Of a stretch of 64,000 nt of DNA, positions 7,996 to 18,465 are shown piece after piece. The notes beneath the pieces were generated by a model, which saw only the letters and a program-made list of their open reading frames with translations, was not told the origin of the DNA and did no database searches. Made by a program: the position numbers and the translations under genes. Each line of letters opens with the position of its first letter. The first letter of the stretch is position 1. The DNA comes from Streptomyces candidus (lineage in GTDB: Bacteria; Actinomycetota; Actinomycetes; Streptomycetales; Streptomycetaceae). The DNA is taken from assembly GCF_014207445.1 (NCBI RefSeq), contig NZ_JACHEM010000002.1, forward strand, positions 372,001 to 436,000, written 5' to 3'.

Positions 7996-10900
7996 CGGGT
8001 GAGCCAGGTGCGCATGCGGTCCACCAGGTCGCCGGCGTCCACGGGCTTGGTGATGTAGTCGCTTGCGCCGGCCGCCAGGCACTTGTCCCGGTCGCCCTCC
8101 ATCGCCTTCGCGGTCACCGCGATGATCGGCAGGTCGGCGTGCTCGGGCATGGCGCGGATCGCGGCGGTCGCGGCGTACCCGTCCATCTCGGGCATCATCA
8201 CGTCCATCAGAATCAGTTCCACCCCGCCGTGCATGGCAAGCACCTCAAGGCCCTTGCGGCCGTTGTCGGCGTGCAGCACGCGCATACCGTGCAGTTCGAG
8301 AATGCCGGTCAGGGCGTACACGTTGCGGGCGTCGTCGTCGACGACCAGGACGACCCGGCCCGACAGGTCGAGCGCCCCGTCCCCGGCGGGCTCCGAGGCC
8401 TGCGCCGGCTCCACGGCGGGAGCCGTGGGACGCACCAACGGCAGGACGTCCGCGGGCCGTTCGGCCGTCAGGTGCAGCGCGATCCGCTCCCGCAGCTCGT
8501 CCAGACTGGGCAGCAGCTCCAGCGGTTTGGACTTCGACCAGTCGATGATCCGCTGTTCCTGGCCCGCCTCCAGCGGCCGCGTGTGGTGGGCGAGCACCGG
8601 CACCTGACGCAGTGCCGGATCGCCGTCCAGCGCCTCCAGGAGCCGCATCGCGGACCCGCCGGGCATGTCGAGGCCGATGACCACACAGTGGCACGGGTCG
8701 TTGGCGAGCGCCGCGGCCGCCTCCTCGGGGCCCACGGCCGTACGGACGTGCACGGGCCCCCGGGTGTCCGGCAGCGAACCCTCCGCCAGCTCCGCGACCG
8801 CACTCTCCGCGACCAGCGACAGCAGGCCGCGCGGCCGGTCCTCTATGACGAGCAGCCGGCGCTGCTGTGCCGGTACGACCGCGGCCGACGCCCCGGGCGC
8901 CCTCTCGCCGCCCTGCGCGAGTGCCGGGTCCGCGTACGCGGCGGGCGACTCGAAGCGGGCCACCGGGATGTACAGCGTGAAGGTGCTGCCCTCGCCCGGT
9001 GCGCTGGTCACCTGGATCGCGCCGCCCAGCAGGTGCGCCATCTCCCGGCTGATGGACAGCCCGAGGCCGGTGCCGCCGTACTTGCGGCTGGTCGTGCCGT
9101 CCGCCTGCTGGAACGCCCCGAAGATCGCTTCGAGCTGCGGTTCGGCGATGCCGATGCCGGTGTCCATCACACGGAACGCGACGGCCGGGCCGTGCGGGCG
9201 CACCGACGGCGGCAGGTCGTTGCCGATCGCCGGGTCGATGCGCAGCTCCACCGCACCCGACTCGGTGAACTTCACCGCGTTGGACAGCAGGTTGCGCAGC
9301 ACCTGGCGCAGCCGCGAGTCGTCGGTGACCAGTTCGGCGGGCGCGCTCGGCGCGACGCTGATCCGGAAGTCCAGACCCTTCTGCGCGGTCATCGGACGGA
9401 ACGTCGCCTCGATGTAGTCCAGGAGGGTCCGCAGCGCCACCGGCTCCGGGTTGACGTCCATCTTTCCGGCCTCGACCTTCGACAGGTCGAGGATGTCGTT
9501 GATCAGCTGCAGCAGGTCGGAGCCGGCCGAGTGAATGACGCCCGCGTACTCGACCTGCTTGGGGGAAAGGTTGCGGGTCGGGTTCTGGGCGAGCAACTGG
9601 GCGAGGATCAACAGGGAGTTGAGCGGGGTGCGCAGCTCGTGGCTCATGTTCGCCAGGAACTCCGACTTGTACTTGGAGGCGATGGACAGCTGCTGCGCGC
9701 GGTCCTCCAGCTCCTGCCTGGCCTGCTCGATCTCCAGGTTCTTCGCCTCGATGTCCCGGTTCTGGGAGGCCAGCAGTGCTGCCTTCTCCTCCAGCTCCGC
9801 GTTCGAGTGCTGCAACTCCTCCTGCTGCGACTGGAGTTCCTCGGAGCGCGACTGCAGCTCCTCGGCCAGCCGCTGCGACTCGCCGAGGAGTTCATCCGTA
9901 CGGGCGTTGGCGACGATGGTGTTCACGTTGACGCCGACCGTCTCCATGAGCTGCTCCAGGAAGTCCCGGTGCACCGGGGTGAAACCGCCCACCGAGGCGA
10001 GCTCGATCACGCCGAGCACCTGGCCCTCGACGACGATCGGCAGCACGAGCAGGCTGCGCGCGTCCGCCGACCCGAGGCCGGAGGACACGGTGACGTACCC
10101 CGGCGGGAGGTCGTCGACGGCGATCGTGCGGCGGCTGCGCGCCACCTGGCCGACCATCGACTGGCCCAGCTCGAAGCGGACCGGCCGGTCCTCGGAGCCC
10201 TGGAAGTGCCCGTACCAGCCGATGAGTTCGAGTTCGGGGCGGACACCCGCCTCGTGCGGGGTCTCCTGCGCGAGGTAGAACGCCCCGTACTGCGCGCCGA
10301 CCAGCGGGGTCAGCTCGTCCATGATCAGTTCGGCGACGACGGTCAGGTCGCGCTGGCCCTGCATGAGGCCCGAGATGCGGGCCAGGTTGGTCTTGAGCCA
10401 GTCCTGTTCGTGGTTGGCGCGGGTGGTCTCGCGCAGGGACTCCACCATCGAGTTGATGTTGTCCTTGAGCTCGGCCACCTCGCCGGAGGCGTCCACGGTG
10501 ATCGAGAGCGTGAGGTCGCCCTCGGCCACGGCGCTGGTCACCTCGGCGATGGCGCGCACCTGCCGGGTGAGGTTCCCGGCCAGCTCGTTGACGTTCTCGG
10601 TGAGCCGCTTCCAGGTGCCGGAGACCCCTTCGACCTCGGCCTGGCCGCCGAGCCTGCCCTCGGAGCCCACTTCGCGGGCCACCCGGGTGACCTCGGCCGC
10701 GAACGAGGAGAGCTGGTCGACCATCGTGTTGATGGTGGTCTTGAGCTCCAGGATCTCGCCGCGGGCGTCGACGTCGATCTTGCGGGTCAGATCGCCCTGC
10801 GCGACGGCGGTGGTCACCTGGGCGATGTTGCGGACCTGCCCGGTGAGGTTGTTCGCCATCGAGTTGACGTTGTCGGTGAGGTCCTTCCAGGTCCCGGCCA

Positions 10901-12020
10901 CGTGCGGGACGTGCGCCTGGCCGCCGAGAATGCCCTCGGTGCCGACTTCGCGGGCCACCCGGGTCACCTCGTCGGCGAACGCGGACAGCGTCGTCACCAT
11001 GGTGTTGATCACACCCGCGAGCGCGGCGACCTCGCCCTTGGCCTCGACGTTGATCTTCTGCGAGAGGTCGCCCTTGGCGACGGCCGTCGCGACCTGGGCG
11101 ATGGAGCGCACCTGGCCGGTCAGGTTGGAGGCCATCACGTTGACGTTGTCGGTGAGGTCCTTCCAGGTGCCCGAGACGCCGCGCACGGTCGCCTGGCCGC
11201 CCAGGTTGCCCTCGGTGCCGACCTCGCGGGCCACCCGGGTCACCTCGTCCGCGAACGCGGAGAGCTGGTCGACCATCGTGTTGATGGTCTCCTTCAGCTC
11301 CAGGATCTCGCCGCGGGCGTCCACCCGGATCTTCTGCGAGAGGTCGCCCTTGGCGACGGCGGTGGTCACCTGGGCGATGGAGCGCACCTGAGCGGTCAGG
11401 TTGTCGCCCATGACGTTGACGGACTCCGTCAGGTCCTTCCAGGTGCCGGAGACGCCCTGCACGTCCGCCTGGCCGCCGAGCCGCCCCTCGGTGCCCACCT
11501 CGCGGGCCACCCGGGTCACCTCGTCGGCGAAGGACGAGAGCTGGTCGACCATCGTGTTGATGGTGTTCTTCAGCTCGTGGATCTCGCCCTGGGCGTCCAC
11601 GTCGATCTTGCGCGTCAGGTCGCCCTTGGCGACCGCCGTCGCCACCTGGGCGATGTCACGGACCTGAGTGGTCAGGTTCCCCGCCATCGCGTTGACGGAG
11701 TCGGTGAGGTCCTTCCAGGTGCCGTCCACGCCGGGCACGTCGGCCTGGCCGCCGAGGCGGCCGTCGGTGCCGACCTCGCGGGCGACCCGGGTGACCTCGG
11801 AGGTGAACAGCGACAGCTGGTCGACCATGCCGTTGAAGACGAGCGCGATCTCGCCGAGGAGCCCGTCGCGGTCGTCGGGCAGTCTCGTGCCGAAGTCGCC
11901 GTCCCGTACCGCTGTCAGCCCGGCAAGCAGCTGCCGCAGCTCGGGCTCGCCCACCGAACCGGCCGTACCGCCCGGTCCTCCCGGCGTCCGCCGCCTACTC
12001 GTGTCCGTACCGCTTGCCAT
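7992..12020 (-). CDS. Hybrid sensor histidine kinase with HAMP array and two receivers
   Basis: This 1342-residue soluble kinase resembles the Nik1/group III type. The N-terminal half (about residues 57-530) is an array of HAMP domains with five copies of the module REVG(T/S)(D/E)G.LGGQ...GTWK(D/R)L. A GAF domain (about 563-710) and a coiled coil follow, rich in EELQSQ repeats. The transmitter has H-box [12 protein letters not shown] (His near 793), N-box LLSNAVKF and G-boxes DTGIGI and GGTGLGLSI. The first receiver (about 1053-1153) is degenerate (VIEDRPRG). The second, at the C-terminus, is canonical ([26 protein letters not shown]). No transmembrane segment is seen, so the signal is probably intracellular. 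A GTG at 12032 is an alternative start. Confidence 0.93.
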   Translation of the reverse strand: MASGTDTSRRRTPGGPGGTAGSVGEPELRQLLAGLTAVRDGDFGTRLPDDRDGLLGEIALVFNGMVDQLSLFTSEVTRVAREVGTDGRLGGQADVPGVDGTWKDLTDSVNAMAGNLTTQVRDIAQVATAVAKGDLTRKIDVDAQGEIHELKNTINTMVDQLSSFADEVTRVAREVGTEGRLGGQADVQGVSGTWKDLTESVNVMGDNLTAQVRSIAQVTTAVAKGDLSQKIRVDARGEILELKETINTMVDQLSAFADEVTRVAREVGTEGNLGGQATVRGVSGTWKDLTDNVNVMASNLTGQVRSIAQVATAVAKGDLSQKINVEAKGEVAALAGVINTMVTTLSAFADEVTRVAREVGTEGILGGQAHVPHVAGTWKDLTDNVNSMANNLTGQVRNIAQVTTAVAQGDLTRKIDVDARGEILELKTTINTMVDQLSSFAAEVTRVAREVGSEGRLGGQAEVEGVSGTWKRLTENVNELAGNLTRQVRAIAEVTSAVAEGDLTLSITVDASGEVAELKDNINSMVESLRETTRANHEQDWLKTNLARISGLMQGQRDLTVVAELIMDELTPLVGAQYGAFYLAQETPHEAGVRPELELIGWYGHFQGSEDRPVRFELGQSMVGQVARSRRTIAVDDLPPGYVTVSSGLGSADARSLLVLPIVVEGQVLGVIELASVGGFTPVHRDFLEQLMETVGVNVNTIVANARTDELLGESQRLAEELQSRSEELQSQQEELQHSNAELEEKAALLASQNRDIEAKNLEIEQARQELEDRAQQLSIASKYKSEFLANMSHELRTPLNSLLILAQLLAQNPTRNLSPKQVEYAGVIHSAGSDLLQLINDILDLSKVEAGKMDVNPEPVALRTLLDYIEATFRPMTAQKGLDFRISVAPSAPAELVTDDSRLRQVLRNLLSNAVKFTESGAVELRIDPAIGNDLPPSVRPHGPAVAFRVMDTGIGIAEPQLEAIFGAFQQADGTTSRKYGGTGLGLSISREMAHLLGGAIQVTSAPGEGSTFTLYIPVARFESPAAYADPALAQGGERAPGASAAVVPAQQRRLLVIEDRPRGLLSLVAESAVAELAEGSLPDTRGPVHVRTAVGPEEAAAALANDPCHCVVIGLDMPGGSAMRLLEALDGDPALRQVPVLAHHTRPLEAGQEQRIIDWSKSKPLELLPSLDELRERIALHLTAERPADVLPLVRPTAPAVEPAQASEPAGDGALDLSGRVVLVVDDDARNVYALTGILELHGMRVLHADNGRKGLEVLAMHGGVELILMDVMMPEMDGYAATAAIRAMPEHADLPIIAVTAKAMEGDRDKCLAAGASDYITKPVDAGDLVDRMRTWLTR
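10431..11850 (-). repeat. Five-fold ~276-bp coding repeat of the HAMP array
   Basis: About 92-residue units repeat in the kinase gene with high similarity at the DNA level as well as in protein. Such arrays are prone to unequal recombination, so the number of units may differ between strains. Confidence 0.8.
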
Positions 12021-12307
12021 GGTCCTGTCCACCCCTCCACCGTGATTGCTCGACGCCGGCCCGCGCAGGGGGCGGCACCGGTACGACCAGCTCACTTCCG
12101 AACGGGCGTTCCGTGGGTCATGGTGCCACAGTTGCCGTACGACAAATTTTGCCGCTCCCGGATCCGCTCGCCCCGCAAGACGGCGCTCACCCAGGACGGG
12201 GCCGCCCGTCGAGTTCATGGACGCCCCCCGAAAGGGTATGTGCTCGATTGTGTGCTCGATGTGAACGGGCACGACTCGTTTATGCAGTGCACGAGGAGGG
12301 TCGAGAG

Positions 12308-12895
12308 ATGACCGAGATCGATCGGCAGACGGGGGCCGACCGTTCCCAGGACCGCGGCGGGACCGAGGACGAGCGGGCCGACCGTTCCCAGGGCCGCAAC
12401 GAGACCGAGGACGAGCGGGCCGACCGTTCCCAGGGCCGCAACGAGACCGAGGACGAGCGGGCCGACCGGCAGTGGGCCGAACTGGTCCAGGAGATACGCG
12501 TCGCGCAGACCGGTGTTCAGATCCTGCTGGGATTCCTGCTCACCGTGGTCTTCCAGCCGACCTTCCAGGATCTGCCGCAGACCGAAAAGACCCTCTACAT
12601 CATCACGATCGTCCTCGGCTCCACCGCCACCGGCGCACTCATCGGTCCGGTCTCCTTCCACCGCATCGTCTCCGGCCGTCGTATCAAGCCCCAGGCGGTG
12701 GTCTGGGCCTCCCGGCTGACCTTCCTCGGCCTGGCCCTGCTCCTCGCCACACTCTCCTGTGCCCTGCTGCTGGTGATGCGCGTGGTCACGCACAACGCCT
12801 ACGCCCCGTGGCTGGTCGCCGGAGTGGTCACCTGGTACCTGCTGTGCTGGTATGCCCTGCCGTTCTGGGCCCGCAGGAAGCACACGACCGGCTGA
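12308..12895 (+). CDS. DUF6328-type small membrane protein with N-terminal repeat
   Basis: This 195-residue protein begins with a highly charged soluble segment containing three 14-residue repeats (consensus ADRSQGRNETEDER). A membrane domain follows with about four hydrophobic segments (VQILLGFLLTVVFQ, TLYIITIVLGSTATGAL, LTFLGLALLLATLSCALLLV and WLVAGVVTWYLLCWYAL). The membrane part matches what I recall as the DUF6328 family of actinobacteria, whose function is unknown. ATG 12308 follows a GGAGGG ribosome site at 6 bases. It is divergent from the hybrid kinase gene, with 287 bp between the starts. Confidence 0.75.
   Translation: MTEIDRQTGADRSQDRGGTEDERADRSQGRNETEDERADRSQGRNETEDERADRQWAELVQEIRVAQTGVQILLGFLLTVVFQPTFQDLPQTEKTLYIITIVLGSTATGALIGPVSFHRIVSGRRIKPQAVVWASRLTFLGLALLLATLSCALLLVMRVVTHNAYAPWLVAGVVTWYLLCWYALPFWARRKHTTG
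12335..12460 (+). repeat. Three tandem 42-bp coding repeats
   Basis: In-frame units lie at 12335-12376, 12377-12418 and 12419-12460. Units two and three are identical in DNA; unit one differs at a few positions. This suggests recent slippage or unequal crossing-over, and copy number may vary between strains. Confidence 0.9.
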
Positions 12896-13278
12896 GCACG
12901 GGGCGGGCCGCCCGGTACGGCACGCACGGGGTACGTGCCAGGGCTCCGAGCGCCGCCACGGTGACGCCCGCCCCGCCCGCCGTGCGGATCACCGGCGTCC
13001 CGCGCCGGACCGTCGCCCCGCAGATCGCCCCGCGAACGGCCGCACGGTGGGCGCCGGCCTGCCGCTCGCCCTCGTCCCAAGGGCCGCAAGGCCGACGAGG
13101 TGCTCCGGCCCGGCGTCACCTTCACGTGCCGCGCCGCTGAATGCGCGGCCGGTATGCCGGATCGATGCCCTGCCACGACGAGCGGCCGTCGTCCCGGAGT
13201 GCCGGACGGTGAACCCGCTGTTACTTTTTGCGACATGCGCGTATTCATCCGTTATGTCCAAGTCGGCGGCTGAACGCC
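12896..13278. other. Intergenic region upstream of the aspT-asd operon
   Basis: No gene is supported in these 383 bases. The last 80 are unusually AT-rich for the window. They hold a possible promoter: TTGCGA (13228-13233), an 18-base spacer and TTATGT, about 22 bases before the GTG start at 13279. Short imperfect hairpins near 12920-12945 could end the upstream transcript. Evidence for both is weak. Confidence 0.4.
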
Positions 13279-14958
13279 GTGGGTGTACTCAAGGAACATC
13301 CCGAGCTGGCGCTCTTCCTCTGTCTCGCCCTCGGCTACCTGGTGGGCAAGCTCCGTGTGGGACCCATCGCGCTCGGCGGCATCTGCGGAACGCTGATCGT
13401 CTCCCTCCTGCTGGGAGCCTGGGCCGAGGTGCAGGTCTCGGGGGACGTGAAGAACGTCTTCTTCGCGCTGTTCATCTTCGCCCTCGGCTACATGGCCGGC
13501 CCGCAGTTCTTCGCCAACCTCAACCGCAAGAGCCTGCGCTTCTTCGCGCTCTGTCTGATCGAACTGGTCAGCGTCCTGGGCATCGCGTACGGGCTGGCGA
13601 AGATCTTCGACCTCGACGTGGGCACGGCCTCGGGCATCCTCGCCGGGGCCGCCACGGAGTCCGCTGTGGTCGGCACGGCCACCGAGGCGATCGGCAAGCT
13701 CGGCGACCTCAGCCCGGACCAGATCACCCAGTACCAGGGGCACGTGGCCACGGCGTACACCGTCTGCTACCTCTTCGGCCTGATCACGATCGTCCTGTAC
13801 ACCAGCCAGATCATGCCGAGGCTGCTGGGCATCAACCTGGCCGACGCGTCCCGCGAGTTGTGGGAGAAGATGCGCGGCGGCGGGCACGGCCTGGAGGCCG
13901 ACGAGCGGGCCGCGCTCCCCGGCCTGGTCGGCCGCACCTACCTGGTCACCCACGCGGACGGCCGGACCGTCGCACAGCTCGAAGCGGAACTGGACGGCCG
14001 GATCACCGTCGAGGCCGTCAAACGGGGCAGCCGGCTGCTCCCCTCGGCGCCCGGCCTCAGGCTGACCCTCTCCGACCTCGTCCTCGTCGTGGGACGCCGG
14101 GCCAATGCCATCGAGGCCGGACGGCTCATCGGACCCGAGACCCCGGGCATCCCCGGCCTCGACACCCCGCTGGCCTCGCGCCAGGTCGCGGTGACGGACA
14201 AGGCCACCCACGGCCTGACAATCGACCAGCTCCAGCAGCAGCACCCCGAGTTCATGAAGGACGGGGTGTACGTCACCGAACTCCAGCGGGGCGACCAGCG
14301 CCTGCCGGCTGCCGGTGAGACGGTGCTCCACCGGGGCGACGTGCTCACCCTCGTGGGCGCGCGCTCCGGGCTCTCCAAGGTGGTCTCGAAGATCGGCGCG
14401 GTGGTCAAGAACGACGCCACCGACTTCATCTACCTGGGCCTGGGCATCGTCGTCGGCTCACTGATCGGGCAGATCGTCGTCACGGCGGGAGACGTCCCGA
14501 TGTCGCTCGGCACCGGCGGCGGCTGCCTGATCTCGGGGCTCCTCTTCGGCTGGTTCCGCTCGCGTTCGCAGACCTTCGGCGCGTTCCCGCCGCAGGCGGC
14601 CTCCACCCTCAAGGACATGGGCCTGGCGCTGTTCATCGCCTGTACGGGCCTGGTGTCCGGGCCGCAGGCCTGGCCGCTGCTCAAGGAGTACGGGGCGCTG
14701 CTGCCGTTCGCCGGGATCGCCATGGTGCTGGTCCCCGCCACGCTGTCGCTCGTCGTCGGGCGGAAGCTGCTGAAGATCGAGAAGCCCCTGCTGATCGGCG
14801 CCATCGCGGGCCAGCAGTGCTCCACCCCCGCCATCACCGCCGTCACCCAGACGGCGCAGAGCTCGGTCCCGATGCTCGGCTACACGATCACCTACACCCT
14901 GTCCAACTTCCTGCTGCCGCTCACGGGGCCTCTCCTCGTGGGCGTTCTGGGGGCGTGA
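13279..14958 (+). CDS. AspT-type aspartate:alanine exchanger, first copy
   Basis: This 559-residue membrane protein fits the aspartate:alanine exchanger family. It has an N-terminal block of about five hydrophobic segments (PELALFLCLALGYLVGKL onward) and a central soluble part with two RCK-C/TrkA-C-like domains (about residues 214-290 and 300-375). A C-terminal membrane block follows. In the known metabolic cycle, the exchanger imports aspartate and exports alanine while the decarboxylase consumes a proton, which generates proton-motive force. GTG 13279 is the likely start because it opens directly into the first membrane segment; a TTG at 13228 would add an unlikely basic tail. The stop is 1 bp from the next gene. 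Confidence 0.85.
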   Translation: MGVLKEHPELALFLCLALGYLVGKLRVGPIALGGICGTLIVSLLLGAWAEVQVSGDVKNVFFALFIFALGYMAGPQFFANLNRKSLRFFALCLIELVSVLGIAYGLAKIFDLDVGTASGILAGAATESAVVGTATEAIGKLGDLSPDQITQYQGHVATAYTVCYLFGLITIVLYTSQIMPRLLGINLADASRELWEKMRGGGHGLEADERAALPGLVGRTYLVTHADGRTVAQLEAELDGRITVEAVKRGSRLLPSAPGLRLTLSDLVLVVGRRANAIEAGRLIGPETPGIPGLDTPLASRQVAVTDKATHGLTIDQLQQQHPEFMKDGVYVTELQRGDQRLPAAGETVLHRGDVLTLVGARSGLSKVVSKIGAVVKNDATDFIYLGLGIVVGSLIGQIVVTAGDVPMSLGTGGGCLISGLLFGWFRSRSQTFGAFPPQAASTLKDMGLALFIACTGLVSGPQAWPLLKEYGALLPFAGIAMVLVPATLSLVVGRKLLKIEKPLLIGAIAGQQCSTPAITAVTQTAQSSVPMLGYTITYTLSNFLLPLTGPLLVGVLGA

Positions 14959-14959
14959 C

Positions 14960-16663
14960 GTGATCGACTTCCTCGTACGGAACATCTTCGAGCCGCACCC
15001 CGAACTCCTGGTCTTCCTCGTCGTCGCGCTCGGCTTCCTCGTCGGAAAGGTCCACTACAAGACGATCGCGCTGGGCGCGGTCACCGGCTGTCTGGTGATG
15101 GGCCTGCTCCTCGGCGCGCAGCTGAAGGTCCCGGTCAACGGCACGGTGAAGGATCTGTTCTTCATCCTGTTCCTGTTCGCACTGGGCTACAAGGTCGGCC
15201 CGCAGTTCTTCCGCGGCCTCAAGAAGGACGGCCTGCCCCAGGTCCTCAACGCGGTCGTCGTCTGCGTGACGGGCCTGCTCGTCGCCTGGGGCTTCGCCGC
15301 ACTGCTCGGGTACGGTCCCGGGCTCACCGCGGGCCTGATGAGCGGCTCGCTCACCCAGTCCGCCGCGATCGGTGTCGCCCAGGACGCCATCGGCACCCTG
15401 CCGGGCATCAGCGCGGCGGACGCCAAGAACGAGGAGAACCTCGTCGCGGTCGGGTACGCGGTGACCTACCCGCTGGGCACGATCCTGTGCGCGATGCTGC
15501 TCGCCAACGTGCTGCCCCGGCTCTACCGCCGGAACCTGGCCGCCGAGAGCACCACCCTCGCCAAGGAGCTGGACGCCCCCAACGACAACCCCGACCTGAG
15601 TGCCGGCTACTACGAGGTGGTGCTGCGCGCGTACACCGTGCAGCGCCCCGACCTGGTGGGCCGCACCATCGAGGACTTCGAGAACCAGCAGAAGGAACTC
15701 GGCCGCCGCATCTACCTCACCCAGGTCAGACGCGCCGGCGAGATCCTGCCGCACTCCCAGTCGACCGCCCTCGCCGAGGGCGACGTGGTCGCCGTCAGCG
15801 CACTGCGCGGCGACCTGGTCGCCTACGACGCCCGCACCCACATCGGTACGGAGGCCGACGACGTCGAACTCCTCGGCTACCAGACGGAACACCTGCACGT
15901 CGTGGTCTCCGAGAAGGCCCAGCTCGGCAAGAGCATCGCCGACCTGCGGCGGGAGCCGTTCATGGTCGGGGTGTACGTGGACAAGCTGTACCGGTCGGGC
16001 ACGGAGTTCCCGTACCGGCTCTCCACCGAACTGGAACGCGGCGACACCCTCATCCTCTCCGGGCCCAAGCGCCTCGTCGAGCCCGCGGCGCGGGAGATCG
16101 GCGAGAAGGTCCCCACCAGCTTCGCCACCGACATGGTCTGGGTCGGCCTCGGCGTCTTCCTCGGCGGTTGCATCGGCATCCCCGCGCTCACCATGGGCGG
16201 CGTGCCGATCTCCCTGTCGACCTCCGGCGGCGGACTCATCATGGGCCTGGTCTTCGGCTACCTGCGCGGCAAGTACCCCACCTTCGGCAACGTGCCGCCG
16301 GGTGCGCAGTGGCTGATGGACACCCTCGGGCTGTGCATGTTCGTGGCGATCGTCGGGATCAACGCCGGACCCGGTTTCACCAGCGGACTGTCCACCGCCG
16401 GCTGGGGCCTGCTGGTGTTCGGCGCCCTCACCACCGTCGTCCCGCTGATCGTCGGCTTCTTCTTCGGCCACTACGTGCAGAAGCTCCGCTTCCCCATCCT
16501 GCTGGGCGTGCTGGCCGGCGGCCAGACCACCACCGCTGCGATCGGCGCCCTCAACGAGAACGCCAAGTCCCAGATCCCCACCCTCGGTTACACCATCCCC
16601 TACGCCATCGGGAACGTGCTGCTGACCATCTGGGGTGCGGTCGTCGTCCTCCTGCACCACTGA
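14960..16663 (+). CDS. AspT-type aspartate:alanine exchanger, second copy
   Basis: This 567-residue paralogue of the preceding gene has the same architecture: membrane block, two RCK-C-like domains (about residues 225-300 and 310-385), membrane block. Its repeats of the first protein include GYKVGPQFF against GYMAGPQFF and GYTIPYAIGN against GYTITYTLSN. It starts with GTG 1 bp after the upstream stop and is followed 41 bp later by aspartate 4-decarboxylase, so the three form an operon. Two exchangers instead of one suggests either a hetero-oligomer or division between substrates; the sequence alone does not decide this. Confidence 0.85.
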   Translation: MIDFLVRNIFEPHPELLVFLVVALGFLVGKVHYKTIALGAVTGCLVMGLLLGAQLKVPVNGTVKDLFFILFLFALGYKVGPQFFRGLKKDGLPQVLNAVVVCVTGLLVAWGFAALLGYGPGLTAGLMSGSLTQSAAIGVAQDAIGTLPGISAADAKNEENLVAVGYAVTYPLGTILCAMLLANVLPRLYRRNLAAESTTLAKELDAPNDNPDLSAGYYEVVLRAYTVQRPDLVGRTIEDFENQQKELGRRIYLTQVRRAGEILPHSQSTALAEGDVVAVSALRGDLVAYDARTHIGTEADDVELLGYQTEHLHVVVSEKAQLGKSIADLRREPFMVGVYVDKLYRSGTEFPYRLSTELERGDTLILSGPKRLVEPAAREIGEKVPTSFATDMVWVGLGVFLGGCIGIPALTMGGVPISLSTSGGGLIMGLVFGYLRGKYPTFGNVPPGAQWLMDTLGLCMFVAIVGINAGPGFTSGLSTAGWGLLVFGALTTVVPLIVGFFFGHYVQKLRFPILLGVLAGGQTTTAAIGALNENAKSQIPTLGYTIPYAIGNVLLTIWGAVVVLLHH

Positions 16664-16704
16664 CGGGTCTCCCCGAACCACCTCCCCTCCCTAGGAGTCG
16701 CTCC

Positions 16705-18363
16705 GTGCCGAAGTCCACGTACAGCCGCGAGGAGATGAAGCGGCTCTCCACCCTGAGCCCCTTCGAGCTGAAGGCCGAGTTCATCAAGCTCGCCGAATCC
16801 GCGCAGGCGGACAAGCCCGGCCAGAAAGGGGAGACGACCCGCACCATGCTCAACGCGGGCCGCGGCAACCCCAACTGGGTCGCCACCGGCCCCCGCGAGG
16901 CGTACTACGCGCTCGGCTACTTCGCACTGGCGGAGTCCCGTCGCGTATGGACGGCCGACAACCTCGGCGGGATGCCGGAGGAGGAGGGGTCCGCCGAACG
17001 CTTCGAGCGGTTCGTCCGTACGCACCCCGGCCTGCCCGGCATCGAGATGCTCAAGGCGTGCTTCGACCTCGCGGTGTCCCGCTTCGGCTTCGACCGCGAC
17101 GCGTTCGTCCACGAGATGACCGACTCGATGATCGGCGACAACTACCCCAGCCCCGACCGCATCCTCACCCACACCGAGCACATCGTCCGCGGCTACCTCC
17201 AGGACGAGATGTTCGACCGCAGGCCCCCGACGGACCACCTCAGCGTCTTCGCCACCGAGGGCGGCACGGCGGCGATGTGCTACACCTTCGACTCCCTCAT
17301 GAAGAACGGCGTCCTGAAGAAGGGCGACCGCATCGCGCTGATGGTGCCGGAGTTCACCCCGTACCTGGAGATCCCCGAACTCGACACCTACGACTTCGAC
17401 GTCGTACGCGTCGAGGCGAGCATGTTCGCCGAGGGCGGCGTACGCGAGTGGCGCTACCCCCCCGAGGAGGTCGCCAAGCTGGAGGACCCCACGGTCAGGA
17501 TGGTCTGCCTGGTCAACCCGAGCAACCCGCCCTCCCTCGCGCTCTCCCAGCGGGTCACCGACCAGATCAAGGACATCGTCGCCGGCCCCAACCCGGACCT
17601 GATCATCGTCACCGACGACGTGTACGGCACCTTCGTCGACGGTTTCCGCTCCGTCGCCGCCGATCTGCCCCGCAACACCCTCCTCGTCTACTCGTACTCC
17701 AAGCACTACGGGGCCACCGGCTGGCGGCTCGGCGTCATCGCCCTGCACGACGACAACGTCATCGACGCGATGATCGCCGCCCAGCCCCAGGAGGAGAAGG
17801 ACCGGCTCGACAAGCGCTACGGGACGCTCACCCTGGAACCCGAGAAGATCAAATTCATCGACCGGCTCGTCGCGGACTCCCGCCAGGTCGCCCTCAACCA
17901 CACCGCCGGTCTCTCCCTGCCGCAGCAGGTCATGATGGTCCTCTTCTCCCTCTTCGACATGCTGGACGAGGGCCAGGCGTACAAGCAGCGCATCCGCACC
18001 GTCGTGCAGCGCAGGCTCCAGCTCCTGCTGGAGGGAGCCCAGATGAAGATCGCCGAGGACCCGAAGCGGGCCGCGTACTACATCGAACTCGACCTCCTCG
18101 CCGAAGCCGAACGCACCCAGGGCAAGGAGTTCGCGGACTTCCTGCAACAGAACTACGAGCCGGTGGACCCGCTGTTCCGCCTCGCCGAGCAGACGTCCGT
18201 GGTACTCCTCAACGGCGGCGGCTTCGACGGCCCCCAGTGGTCGGTCCGCGCCTCCCTGGCCAACCTCGACGACCTGGACTACCTCCAGATCGGCCACCAC
18301 CTGCGCGCCATCTTCGACGACTACGTCACGGAGTGGCGGGAGGCGACGGGCGCCGGCGCCTGA
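16705..18363 (+). CDS. asd: Aspartate 4-decarboxylase (bifunctional aminotransferase)
   Basis: This 552-residue fold-type I PLP enzyme matches bacterial aspartate 4-decarboxylase/aspartate aminotransferase (L-aspartate to L-alanine plus CO2), usually about 530-550 residues. Visible markers are NAGRGNPNW near residue 50, the PLP region VTDDVYGTF, and the Schiff-base lysine in SYSKHYGATGWRLG. Start GTG 16705 has AGGAG 7 bases upstream. Linked to two AspT exchangers, it should complete a decarboxylation cycle that consumes intracellular protons and exports alanine. It could serve acid resistance or energy conservation. Confidence 0.93.
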   Translation: MPKSTYSREEMKRLSTLSPFELKAEFIKLAESAQADKPGQKGETTRTMLNAGRGNPNWVATGPREAYYALGYFALAESRRVWTADNLGGMPEEEGSAERFERFVRTHPGLPGIEMLKACFDLAVSRFGFDRDAFVHEMTDSMIGDNYPSPDRILTHTEHIVRGYLQDEMFDRRPPTDHLSVFATEGGTAAMCYTFDSLMKNGVLKKGDRIALMVPEFTPYLEIPELDTYDFDVVRVEASMFAEGGVREWRYPPEEVAKLEDPTVRMVCLVNPSNPPSLALSQRVTDQIKDIVAGPNPDLIIVTDDVYGTFVDGFRSVAADLPRNTLLVYSYSKHYGATGWRLGVIALHDDNVIDAMIAAQPQEEKDRLDKRYGTLTLEPEKIKFIDRLVADSRQVALNHTAGLSLPQQVMMVLFSLFDMLDEGQAYKQRIRTVVQRRLQLLLEGAQMKIAEDPKRAAYYIELDLLAEAERTQGKEFADFLQQNYEPVDPLFRLAEQTSVVLLNGGGFDGPQWSVRASLANLDDLDYLQIGHHLRAIFDDYVTEWREATGAGA

Positions 18364-18371
18364 CGGGTACG

Positions 18372-18409
18372 GAGGGGGGACGCGCCCGACATCCGGGCGC
18401 GTCCCCCTC
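18372..18409. terminator. Hairpin between convergent asd and corA
   Basis: A 14-bp perfect stem (18375-18388 with 18394-18407), extendable with one bulge, lies just after asd. It may serve asd and also the end of corA. Confidence 0.75.
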
Positions 18410-18465
18410 GCCTCGCCGCGTGCGTCGCGCCCTGCCGGTGCCGGCCCGGCGTGGCGGCAACCCCT

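Noticed and set aside
10431..11850. Repeats considered as CRISPR or minisatellite
   Set aside because: They are in frame and encode successive HAMP modules of the kinase.
8139..12311. A 1390-codon open frame on the plus strand
   Set aside because: It mirrors the HAMP-array kinase; its apparent internal repeats are the complement of the kinase repeats.
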